Of a stretch of 64,000 nucleotides of DNA, positions 1-11,189 are shown piece after piece. The DNA is taken from contig CM050448.1 of the NCBI GenBank assembly GCA_027563935.2, forward strand, positions 119,586,493 through 119,650,492, given 5' to 3'. Below the pieces are notes generated by a model that was not told the DNA's origin, searched no databases, and saw only the letters and a list, made by a program, of their open reading frames with translations. How positions within the stretch are numbered: position 1 is the first letter of the stretch; the number at the start of each line of letters is the position of its first letter. The translations under genes and the position numbers were made by a program. Origin of the DNA: Costus lasius. Its lineage: Eukaryota; Streptophyta; Magnoliopsida; Zingiberales; Costaceae.

Positions 1-772
1 AATACTTCATTCGTCAAAAGAGTTGGACCCACATAAAAATAATCGGTGGCCACGCAATCGTGTAGCGTATGACGTTTAATTGAAAACAAGTGATCCCGGA
101 ACTTCATTGTCCGAGTCGCCACCAAACCCTAGCGTCCCAAAACCAGAGAAATGCCCAGGGTATTGGGAATATTCACAGAATGGCCATTGACGTGGACTCC
201 AATTTCAATAATTTAGCCGGAGCCACTTGGCAAACGGTTTGGTGAGACGAGTTGCAGGCCACACACCTACCCAACGGAGCGGAATATGCCCCCCACACCC
301 CCCCGATGTAGACCCACATGCGGAATCCGATATTTATAATTGGATCTGATCCATTCGGAGACAGGGATATGGATAGTTCGATTTTGACAGTTTGCATTAT
401 GCAGCCAAATTCGGGTCCATATCGGGAATTAAACCCGTCAGGACCCTAAGAGCTCTTACAGATGGACACATTTTATGTAAATTTGAGTTTGTGCTGAGTT
501 TTAGTAAAATAATGGCTTTTGCAAGAAATATGCTACAGTTAATCACTCGCTGAAATGTAATTGGTTTGACACCTTATGACAGCGAAACAATGCGGCTAGG
601 AAACAATACGCTTCCAGAATCTCCAGAACCTTCCAGGGTGCCATTTTTATTGACTTATCAGTTATCTCCCTGGCTGTCCTGTGTCTGTTAGCTTCTCCCG
701 AGCCGCAATTTCCTTCTACGTTCTAGGGTTTCAGCCGCCGCCGCCGCCTCTCCTTTGAGCCTCTTTCCTGAT
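1..772 (+). promoter_or_regulatory. Upstream region and 5' leader of the mitochondrial HSP70 gene
   Basis: No supportable gene lies in the first 770 bases. The short reverse reading frame near 173-397 has no recognisable content. Just before the ATG at 773 is a TAGGGTTT telo-box-like motif (about 724-731) followed by CCG repeats, typical of leaders of plant housekeeping and organelle-targeted genes. A second telo-box-like AAACCCTAG lies near 124-132. A heat-shock-element-like cluster at 611-636 is listed separately. No TATA box was assigned with confidence. Confidence 0.5.
611..636. promoter_or_regulatory. Heat-shock-element-like cluster
   Basis: The bases hold alternating TTC and GAA triplets: TTC at 612, GAA at 617, an imperfect TCC at 622, GAA at 626 and TTC at 631. 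Two TTCnnGAA/GAAnnTTC pairs are perfect, but the register between them is one base short. It sits about 140-160 bp upstream of the HSP70 start codon, a suitable distance for a heat shock factor site. Binding is inferred. Confidence 0.55.
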
Positions 773-3700
773 ATGGCGATCGGCTCTGTGCTCCTGTCGA
801 GGGCGACAAGGTCCCGGACCTTGGCCTCCGCCGTCGGATCCTCTCTGTCCCAGGTCTGTTCCAGCTGAAGCTCGCTCTCATTGGTTTTTAGTTAAAATGG
901 TTGGAGATTTTCCTTTCCGATGTTGTTTTCTTCACTCAATCATAATGTTGGACTGTCTATTTCATTGTTTCTTCCCTGTGAACCTCAGACAGCTAAGGTA
1001 ACGAAGTACATAATTGACATTTATATGACCATAAACATGAACTTTTAAGCCCACAATATTCAGATGATTTTTTTTTATTGTATGATTCACGTAATAGAGG
1101 CCTGAGGTGTATCTCAAGGATGATTTTTCTCCTTTTTTCGTAGCCTGAACGGAAGAAAAGAATTCAAATCTCGTCAAATTGAACTGACTGCCGAATTCGT
1201 TTCCTGGAGTCTTGTTAATATTCCCCTCATTTTAAAAAAAGAATCTTGGATACGTTAGTCAATCAATTAATAAGGAGCAAATATAACAAGTAATATAAAC
1301 GAAGGGAAATGAATCAGAAAATTCGTTATGGGATTTCGAATTCTAAGTTGTTTGACAGATTATCAGTCCAAACATTCGATCCTTCAACATAAAAGAGTTC
1401 ACTGAAATTATTTTTTGCGAATTTAACTTCAATAAACTTTTAAACGAACTGTCTCAAGAATAGCTGAGTTTTGTTTATCTGTGTTTTCGCCTACTCCTGT
1501 CGAGGAAGCTCTGCAAATGGCAGACCTGATGGCATTTGTGTAATGTAAGTTTGACTGGGAAATCATTTTTTCGTCGTGCTTCGACAAGCCAAGTAGCCAA
1601 CCTAGGGTGTCGAAGCTGCACAAAATTTGTGTTGTTATTAACATTATTGATGAATAATAGTTGATTGGGATTCTTTACTTGGAAAAGTAAAAAAAATGTC
1701 TTGATTTATTGAGTTTCGGTTGGTTTTAATAATTGAAAGGCAATACCTATGTCCATCGCTCCAAATAAAACTGCAATCATTGATGGATCATAAAAGTATA
1801 CTATTTGTGAGTATACTCTGACGATCTAGTCTCCATTTATCTCACTGTTGCATTTGATGTTTCATTTACTTAGGCTTCTACATACTTGTCTCCGTCAACT
1901 CAAAGATGGGTTGCTGCTGCAAGGGCATTCAGGTGGCACATGTTTCTTCACCCTTTAGAGCTCTGAATTCAACCTTCATATCCTCTTATATTTCTCTAGC
2001 CCGCTTCAGTGCTTCTTGAGTATCTAACGTTTCTGAACTGACTGATTTGTGTAGCTCAAAGCCCGCAAGTGCTGATGTTATCGGGATTGATTTGGGTACA
2101 ACAAACTCGTGTGTATCCGTCATGGAAGGAAAGGTACATTTATTCTTTTTTTTTTCTTTTCTTTTTTGCTTCCATGTATGACAAAAAATCATTTGCGGCC
2201 TTCTTTTGTATTGCCAAATTATAAATTATGAATGCATTCTCATTTTTCTCATACATTTGTGAATCTTGGATGAATTGTTACCAGAGCCCAAAGGTGATCG
2301 AAAATGCAGAAGGTGCCAGGACTACTCCTTCAGTAGTTGCCTTCAATCAGAAGGGTGAACTCCTGGTGGGCACTCCAGCAAAGCGCCAAGCTGTGACAAA
2401 TCCAACAAACACTTTATTTGGCACGAAGCGGCTGATAGGAAGAAGGTTTGATGATCCACAGACTCAGAAGGAACTAAAAATGGTGCCATATAAAATTGTC
2501 AGAGCACCAAATGGAGATGCTTGGGTTGAAATGAACGGGCAGCAGTACTCACCGAGCCAAATTGGTGCATTTGTTCTGACCAAGATGAAGGAAACAGCAG
2601 AGGCTTATCTTGGTAAATCTGTTTCGAAGGCTGTTATCACTGTCCCAGCCTATTTCAATGACGCACAGCGGCAGGCAACAAAAGATGCAGGGAGAATTGC
2701 TGGGCTTGAGGTGCTGAGAATCATCAATGAACCTACTGCAGCTGCTCTTTCTTATGGAATGAACAATAAAGAGGGTCTGATAGCTGTCTTCGATTTGGGT
2801 GGTGGTACTTTTGATGTTTCCATCCTGGAAATCTCCAATGGAGTATTTGAGGTTTACTTTCTTGACACGCTTTCGCCCTTCTTTACCTAAAAATAGCTTT
2901 CCTTATCATCTTACCAATGTAAACATTTCAATTTTCAGGTCAAGGCTACTAATGGTGACACATTCCTTGGAGGTGAAGATTTTGACAGTGCATTGCTGGA
3001 CTATCTAGTCGGTGAATTTAAAAGAACAGATAATATTGACCTGTCAAAAGATCGACTGGCATTGCAAAGGCTTAGAGAAGCAGCTGAGAAAGCTAAAGTG
3101 GAACTTTCATCAACAATGCAAACGGAGATAAACCTTCCTTTTATTACTGCTGATGCTTCAGGAGCGAAGCACTTTAATATTACACTGACACGATCAAAGT
3201 TTGAATCGCTTGTCAACCATTTGATTGAGAGAACCCGGATCCCATGCAGCAACTGCCTGAAAGATGCCGGCATTTCAGCAAAAGAAGTTGATGAGGTTCT
3301 CTTGGTAGGTGGGATGACAAGGGTACCAAAGGTGCAGGATATTGTAAGCCAGATATTTGGAAAGACACCCAGCAAAGGTGTGAACCCTGACGAAGCTGTT
3401 GCTATGGGAGCTTCCATTCAAGGTGGCATTCTGAGAGGTGATGTTAAGGAGCTTCTCTTGCTCGATGTCACTCCACTCTCCCTTGGTATTGAGACCCTTG
3501 GAGGAATCTTTACAAGGCTCATCAACCGGAATACAACCATTCCAACTAAGAAGAGTCAGGTCTTTTCAACTGCAGCTGATAATCAAACCCAGGTTGGCAT
3601 CAAGGTATTGCAAGGAGAGAGGGAAATGGCTTCAGATAATAAGCTTCTTGGGGAATTTGAGCTCACTGGAATTCCTCCTGCACCAAGAGGCATGCCCCAA

Positions 3701-4180
3701 ATCGAGGTTACCTTTGACATTGATGCTAACGGGATCGTGAAGGTTTCAGCCAAGGACAAAGCAACAAGCAAAGAGCAGGAGATCACCATCAGATCCTCAG
3801 GTGGGCTTTCTGAAGATGAGATAGAAAAGATGGTGAAGGAGGCAGAGCTTCATGCTCATCAGGACCAGGAGAGAAAGGCACTAATCGACATAAAGAACAC
3901 TGCGGACACTACAATTTACAGTATTGAGAAGAGCCTTGGGGAGTTCAGAGACAAGATACCATCCGAGATTGCCAAAGAGGTTGAGGATTCTGTGGCTGAT
4001 TTGAGGGCCGCTATGGTGGAAGACAATGTTGACAAGATCAAGGAGAAGATTGATGCGACAAACAAGACTGTCTCGAAGATTGGACAGCATATGCAACAAG
4101 GTGATGGAGGTTCTTCCTCCTCTGGGTCCAGTGGCGGTGACCAAACACCTGAAGCTGAATATAAAGAAGCCAAAATGTAG
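773..4180 (+). CDS. Mitochondrial heat shock protein 70 (matrix DnaK-type chaperone), complete
   Basis: ATP-dependent chaperone expected in the mitochondrial matrix, where it drives import and folding with J-protein and GrpE partners. Five coding exons read as 773-853, 1874-1932, 2055-2133, 2285-2851 and 2939-4180; all have GT/AG junctions and compatible phases, giving 675 residues, the usual length. Exons 1-2 encode an Arg/Ser/Ala-rich presequence. Exon 3 carries the first HSP70 signature IDLGTTNS. Exon 4 carries [11 protein letters not shown]. Exon 5 carries [13 protein letters not shown], the linker [14 protein letters not shown], the substrate-binding domain and a Ser/Gly-rich tail ending EAEYKEAKM, close to the end typical of the mitochondrial class rather than the EEVD of cytosolic forms. 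The linker preceding IDLG (SSKPASADV) also fits plant mtHSC70. A possible heat-shock element lies upstream. Long open frames on the opposite strand are shadows. Confidence 0.95.
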
Positions 4181-5128
4181 GGTTTTGCTGATTAATAGAT
4201 TCATGACACTTCTCTGAGTTCGGTGTTTTGTTTTCTTCTAGTATTTGAGTAGGTGCGTGAGAAAATATTCATTTCGAACATTTGAACTTCGGTGATAAGC
4301 CAGACAATAGCCTGCTCATGAGTCATGGGTCATGAGAATTTTTTGTGAGTCACGTGGTTATGTTCTGCTTGTTTGGCATGAAAGGAATTTTTGCTCATGT
4401 TTTTTGGACTTGTTTAATTGTGAATTTTATTAACGTAATATTAAGTTGCATTCCAAACATTAAAATTCAATGGAAAACCTCTCAAAAAGGGTAAAAAAAG
4501 GTAAATTTTATTATACATAGTACCGTAACTATAATGTCTATCGAGTAAATCATAGTTCGAGATTTTCTTAAAATGTCAGCTGAATAAATCAAATTTCAAA
4601 TTTTTAGTCGAGATCATGGGTCCCTGCTTAAAACGCTACACTATGCTCCCAATAAGTCACGCAAGCAATTCAATTGATAAATATTAACATTAACAACAAA
4701 TTTAAACAGAACTAAATTCAGAATTACTTGTACAGCTTAAAATTACGAGCTCAGAACATTCAGACACTGCTATGCTGGGAAGGTTCTATTAATACAAGAG
4801 CTCCTCGATCAACAATTAGTCAATTACTAACCTAAATTAGTAAAACCTATGCAACATAAAAGGATGGTCAACTTGATCAGAATCAAACTGCCCAACAAGT
4901 GCACCTCTCAGTTCTCAGAACTCATCAAGCAGCAAGTTAATTGAATAGCGTCTCACCAAATCCAATCGCACAGCTTTCTCGACAAAGCAATTTCAGATAT
5001 CTGCAAGAAACAAGAAATATGGAGCTTTCAGCTTACAAAGATCATCAAAATTTTCACTCAAATATGTGTATTTACTCGAAGCAACAATGCATCAATAGTT
5101 TTCTTTTCTTTAAGTATTAAAAAAACTC
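4181..5128. other. Convergent 3' intergenic region between HSP70 and the ARID gene
   Basis: AT-rich sequence holding the two 3' untranslated regions, which face each other. AATAAA-like signals occur on both strands, but no cleavage site can be assigned. No further gene or clear repeat was seen. Confidence 0.6.
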
Positions 5129-8100
5129 TTAATTGAATCGCCATTGACCTGAGTGCTCAAATGGCACGCGGACAAACAGTTGACCATGCAGGGTGACGAC
5201 TGCAGAAGTTTGATGTGGGTCAATTCTTGAAGGCAAGCTGATAACCTGAGGCATTTTCAACTAGTGAGAGCAGCTCCAAGAACATGTCAGGGTCAATAAG
5301 ATTTTAGATATGAATAAAAAAAATCCAATGCAGGGTTCGTTTAGCACTCAAACTCAAGCCATGATCAAAATCACTAAAAGATAAGAACACTGAAGTCACT
5401 AGTTGACTTTTTGTGTGATCAGACAGCCTAAGTCAACAAGCGCCCTATCAGAGAGCTGCTGAGGCACTCTGACACTCCGACTTCTATATGGAGGCTCTGC
5501 TTGGGATTTCTATCCCAAAGATCGAGAGTTACCCACTTACCCATCTACCTTCTTAAAGGGCGTGACTACGCAAATCTCTAGTAGATTTTTTATGTGATCG
5601 GACGACCTGAGTTAGAGTGCCCTATCAGACAGTTGCGGAGACATTCTACACAATTTGACTTCCATATAGAACCTGACTAGGATTTCTGTCTTGAAGATAG
5701 AATTACCCCCTTTAAGATGGTGGATGGGTAACTCTATATTTGGATAGAAATCCTAGTTGACTTTTATGTGATCAGACAGCCTAAGCTCAGGCACTCTGCA
5801 CACTTCGACTTCTTTAAAGGCACTGCATAGAATTTCTAGCCCGAAGATTGAGTTACCCATCTACCTTTTTAAAGGGGGTAACTCCCCAAGGATTATCAAG
5901 CTGCTCAGGCTCGCCCGATATGACCAAACGACCAGCTGGATCTGACTGCACATGCACCTGGATTCATGCATGGAAAAAGAAAAATTAAGACCATGTCTCA
6001 TATACTCTCATTGTGTGGTTTGCTTAGAGAAAAGATAAACTTGCTAAGCAATATTAAAATGGATGTGACAACATCAAAATTTGCCATATAATTTCACATT
6101 CAAGGGGAAAGAGGAATGCCTACCTCTTCACGCAAAAGCCCAGGAACTAAAGCATAGACTTCAAAACAATCCTTCTGCTCAAAGATTGCAATTTCCAGAT
6201 TAGGGTCAAACTAAGTGAGATTATTAAGCACTTCATATTCAAGTCACAAGCTCAAGTGCCTCTTTGCATCATATTTTAATTGACCAAGAATGAACTTACA
6301 GTTCGTCGCACATTGATCTTCACCCAGTCGGCAGGAGTCCCAACGTCAAAAACCATTGAATCAGATCTGTCATGGAAGGCACAAAAGAAATGAGAACTCA
6401 AAGAATACTAACCATGCATTTTAGTTTGAGTCAGTCTAAACCAAAAGCAACTAGCTTTATTCGAAAATGTTATAATGGAAATTTACGAGTGACTAAACTA
6501 TAAAATTGAAAGCCAGATACTAGAGGGTTGAAGGATCTTAACGGGGGCTTAATAACTGTGGTCCGCGGAAATTTGACAGCTCGTTCGAGGCCAGATGCAC
6601 TTTTTCTCTTAAGTCCACCTTCATGCATTTGAGCAAATGTAACTAAGCTGGAAAGGAAGTACCAATGCAATAAAATTAAAGATTTCTCGAAGATTCAAAC
6701 CTATGCTTTTAAAATGTTTATCTCGCTTTGTTAACTGAAATGAACTCTTTTCCTGCAAATCAAAGGAGTGAAAGGATTACTTGTTGCAACCCGAAGATCA
6801 TGCATAAAAGAAGTAAATGCTGATATCAGTGATGACAAGCATCTTCACAAACCTTAATAATTGGATCTCCAACCTCACCATTACCAAGCAATCGCTGAGA
6901 ATGCCAACCCTGCATTGCACGTGCTGCAGCATCCCTTCTAGCTCTACCAGATCCAGAAGATTGATTACCAGAAACCTGCAATGACAGTGTAACAAAAACA
7001 GACTAAGTTCCCTGAAAAATAAGCACGGATCAAGCGACTTTACATCAGTAGCTCCAGTTGCAAACAAGTCTTCAAGTTTCCTGAAGGGGATCACTAATCG
7101 ACAGGCGGATCACAAACTTAATCTCTCTAAAACAAGCCAAACTTTATGGAATTTTAAGTTTTGCCTTGGATGTTTCCTGAAAGATCATTAATCAACAGGT
7201 GGAGCACAGAACTTTTTAGATCAATGATCTTTCAGGGAACATCTAGAGGCCAAACTTAAGATTGCATACTCATAGTTCTAGATTGCACAATGGTAATACT
7301 GTGACAAAAACTTATGACTTACTGGATGCTCAGAGATCATAGGCTCTGGAAGAGTAGAGAGTGGTATCTGGAGCTCACCAGTTTGAATCTTATGTTTTTC
7401 GTATTCAAGAAGTGCCTGTATCAGGCAAAATTAGATTATTACACACATCAAATAGAAGTAAATTAATGAAATAAAAGTGCAAAAAGAGATGGAAAAAGGA
7501 AGACCGAAAGAGTACGAAAAAAGGGACTATACAGATAATAACGAAATAGGCAAGTAAGATAAATCTTATCATCCTATGGCATCTTTGTTTGTTCTATTGT
7601 AATTTAAGAGCTCTCGTCTCTCCAAAACTTTAAGGTCATCTAAAAGTACAATCACATTAAGCAGATGCCCTCCAAATTGGCTAAAATAAAGAGCAGCAAA
7701 CCTAGAATGATAAATTAGAAGTTAAAAGACAGTTGAATTGTTTGTTAATGATCCATTGCAAACATAAATATGCAAATTTCATGAACAAGCAGCAGCCAAA
7801 TACAAATCTGAAAACTAGATTGTCAATCCAGAAAGATATGCGTCACTTATCAGTGTTCCTAGTGCTCATTAGAATAATAATTATTCACAGCAGCCACCTG
7901 GCATCTGAACCATAATCCCTGTGAAGTGATCACAAGAACTTGTCTCAGACAAAAATATCCATTCACTACTGGCTGTTTGATTGTAGTTTGTGGATATGGC
8001 ATTCAAGCCTTTAAATACCGGAACAAAGCGATAGTATATATAACAATAATATATATGATACTGCCTTTGTACCAATATTGATACAAGGTCAGACCACGTA

Positions 8101-11100
8101 CCACCACACCGGGAGGTATGGACAGGTTTCTTATACCTTGATAGCATTTCCTTATAGTCAAGTGGCCAAAACAGAGAAAAAAGCACTTTTAAAAGTAGAG
8201 TAATATGATATTATAATGTCAGTATGTGGAACCAGTATATCAGAGGCTAAAAAAGTCATTGGTTATAGTTTACGACATATTCAGGGCAGGTTTTGTGGGC
8301 TAGAAGACAAGATAACAAAGAAACATAAAACCAATGAAGTTAGAAGTTTAGAAAGACAATTCCTCCAGGGTCTAGCTTAAAACTCCGTTAATGTAACCGC
8401 ACCTTCTCATAGAAATTGCGAAATGTCCAGGATACCGTAGTGCAAGTCCTGAAAGAACAATTATAAAGAATTAGCCATACAACATGAATCACAAACTCAA
8501 CATAGAAATGATCAACTGGCATTCACATTGCCAATTAATCAATACCGCACAGCTTTGTGCCTGGAAAATTTTCCAAATAAAAGTCGCTCTGCGTTATAAA
8601 AACTATTGAACAATTTTACAGATAAAAGGACAAAAATACTACAAAGCTATCATACACATATAAGGGTTTTCAGTTACCTCCATGCATTTGCAAGCTCCTC
8701 TTAGCACTTAAAAAGTTTTGTGTGCCCCCTAAGACAGGCAGAAGCTAATTTTTACTACATGGGATAGCTTAGTAATATTTTTATTCCACTTCATCATCTT
8801 ATGAGAAATATTGTATGTCCTGTAATGGTTAGAGCTATTATAGAAAATAATAAAAGATGATTCTTGACCTATTTCAAGTAGGTTTTAGATTTATGAAATC
8901 AAATACATGCATCTAATAGAATCAAAGCACTACTGAATTGGATGACTAATATTAAGATATATGTTACAAAAGGCACATGCGTATCCACCATGGTAATCCA
9001 GGGAGCCTTTTGAAAACCCAAACAAAAGAAGGGAGGCATTTGAGTAAAAGATGTATGTTAAGGAGGCATTTGAAAAGTGCACATAGGGTTTTAAAATAAA
9101 AAAAATTGTAGTTTGAAAGAAAATGCATGAAAACTTCTCGGTTACACCACATATGTCCACTAAGACTTCACCATGTGCACCTTCTAGCATTCAAATCTAA
9201 TTTGATGTTTTGGAAGAAATAATCAATTAAGAAAATTTTAGAATTCTTGAGGGATTCACAATACTATAACTGTGGACTTTAGGTATATAGATAAGTATAT
9301 AATTCAGAAAAAGATTAGTACTTTGGTCATTATTTAAATTGTTTAAATAATTTATCAGGTGGAAAAGTCCAAATTAACTTCCATAGGATGAAAGAAGTGG
9401 GAAACATATATTTATAGGCTGTTAACTTACTTTGGAGGCTTGAAAGATTCTCCCACCTGCCGCCAAAGTTTGCATGATGTCACCTAGATAAGAAATAAAT
9501 TTCAAAATCAATATCATTAAGCCACTTACATTGCTAAATTATTTTCATATTCAATTTGATGTTGGATTCTATGCACAAACTACACAAAAAAAAAATTTCC
9601 CAAGAGTTGATCAAACTCTTACGAAATAGATGCTTGAAATAGATCCAGTGGAAGAAACATGCAAAAAATTGGTTTATCCACTAGGCGTATCAATGCAAAA
9701 AAAATCAATCAACAACCTTAACCACCATTTTATGATATTTGGACTACTCGCCTGACGGGTACACAGCTACAAGGAACATCAATTAAATTGAACAAATCAC
9801 TTGGTTCCTCTTTAAATGAGTCAAAGTACTTTTGTGCTAATAAGCCGTTTGCTTCATACTTAAAAACATTTTTCCCTGAACTCGCTGGTGTATCTTTCAG
9901 ATGTTACTTTTTTCTGTTTTGAGATCTTATTAAATCTAGGGCGTGAGCGACCAATGTCAGTATTGCACCCCTAAAATAGATATTATTAATCTAAAAAACA
10001 TGAATCAAAATTATAACAAAGCTTTCCTGATACAACCTCAAGATTGTGAATTATTGTGAACTTGGATATGGAGGGCCAAATTAGAATACGTAAGTAGAAG
10101 ATTCATGATTATGATCCTAGGTAAAGCAATTTGCATAGAACTAATCAACTGATGAATTTCACTACAAACCTTTTCTGTTAAATCCAAATACTGATAATCT
10201 CAATACTGTACGTGTCTGATAGGATTTTAGGTGTGAATAAAATTTATGACCGAACCAGAAGCAGGGAAGAGCGGTGTAACACTGCCTTGCTTTTCATTAA
10301 ATGGTTGTTCCATGGAATTAGATAGTCGATAACTAAATACTTCCTAAAAATCACAATTTGACAAAAAGAATTCTAATATAAGAAGATATGTCCATACAAA
10401 AAACCACTGGACAAAGATGTATAAGACATTCTTGCACCTTGTCATAGCCACCCAATCCAGCAACTTGCCTCCACAACCTAATACAGAGAACTTTAAAAAA
10501 TTTATCTGATGGCGACATTTATACAGAAGTACTATAAAAAGAGTGAATGGTTCTGCTTACTTGAGGCAGTTCAATCCTTCACCATAGAACTTAGGTGGCT
10601 TAAACTCCAAGCTCCTCTCTTTATGGAAGTTCTCGATCTCCTTCATGAAGGCAGATTGTTGTTCCTCAGTACCAGAATCATCACCATCCAAGAAAGAGAC
10701 AAAATCAGAAGGCGGGTTAAAATGCTCAATATCATCTTGAGATTCCTCCTTCACAATTTCCAGTTTAACTAAGGCCTCAGTAGCATGATGTGCTTTATCC
10801 TTGTCTTCCTTTTCATCTGTCACTGCAAATGATTCTCCATTCCTAAGCTGGTCACTTTTCGCTTCAGATTTCTCTTCTAACTTTGTATCAGAATCAGCTG
10901 CCAGATGAGAGGCATTTTCCAACTGAGTCATCGGAACAGAATCAGCAGTATTACTTCTCAATTCTTCTTGTGGCTCACCACTTCTGATGTTGCGTTCAGA
11001 TGAAACAGGCTCCTGAGTACAAACTTCAGCTTGCATCCCAGACATACTATCAGCCAAGGTGTTCTCTATTAGAGGCGGGCATCCCTCCACCTCAGCCTTG

Positions 11101-11189
11101 TTCACTTGATAATCTGCAGAAACCTCAGGCATTTCTTTCTCATGTTCACCGCTTCCCACGGTCCCCTCTGCATCCTTTGCCTCGCTCAT
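5129..11189 (-). CDS. ARID domain / alpha-crystallin-like domain nuclear protein (plant ARID3/5/6 type), complete
   Basis: Twelve coding exons on the minus strand: 11189-10561, 10477-10438, 9483-9431, 8448-8403, 7415-7323, 6975-6853, 6752-6701, 6642-6543, 6366-6300, 6210-6124, 5957-5865 and 5245-5129. All phases agree, giving about 499 residues. Exon 1 encodes an acidic, Glu/Ser-rich N-terminus (start chosen at MSEAKD) and enters the ARID at FMKEIENFH...KFYGEGLNCLK. Exons 2-4 finish the ARID (LWRQVAGLGGYDK, SCKLWRQVGESFKPPK, TVSWTFRNFYEK). Exon 6 has the conserved RARRDAAARAMQGWHSQR block. Exons 9-12 encode a C-terminal Hsp20-like domain (TPADWVKINVRR, DPAGRLVISGEPEQLDNPWG, ending QWRFN). ARID proteins bind AT-rich DNA and act in chromatin complexes; the exact target is unknown. 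The exon 8 acceptor is ambiguous: 6618 is also in frame and gives 491 residues, but 6642 has the better pyrimidine tract. Confidence 0.88.
5400..5884. repeat. Degenerate duplicated units inside the last ARID intron, copying the exon 11 end and its splice donor
   Basis: Three related units (about 5400-5570, 5579-5735 and 5753-5884) share the motifs TGTGATCAGACAGCCTAAG, GACTTC, AGATTGAGTTACCC and ACCTTTTTAAAGGG. The unit at 5753-5884 contains the true end of exon 11 (VTPFKK then the donor GTAGATGGG, minus strand). The unit around 5526-5566 still reads GTCACGCCC-TTTAAGAAG followed by gtagatggg on the minus strand, so it copies both the coding end and the donor. The middle unit carries the same segment in inverted orientation. 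Confidence 0.7.
7150..7263. repeat. Foldback hairpin of about 114 nt in an ARID intron
   Basis: Two arms of about 44 bp (7150-7193 and 7219-7263) are near-perfect inverted copies, sharing the core CCTGAAAGATCATT and flanks such as TTAAGTTTGGCC. The loop is about 25 nt. A diverged partial copy of the left arm plus loop lies at about 7073-7120. It could be a decayed MITE or a long RNA hairpin in the intron; there is no evidence of a processed small RNA. Confidence 0.6.
8004..8140. mobile_element. Small CCGGTA-type MITE in an ARID intron, hAT-like
   Basis: Begins CAAGCCTTTAAATACCGG and ends with the inverse relative GGTTTCTTATACCTTG. It is flanked by ATGGCATT on the left and ATAGCATT on the right, a 7-of-8 match that fits an 8-bp target-site duplication. 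It is 137 bp, too short to encode anything. A related element lies at 39865-40085 and a similar left end at about 27409. Confidence 0.55.
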
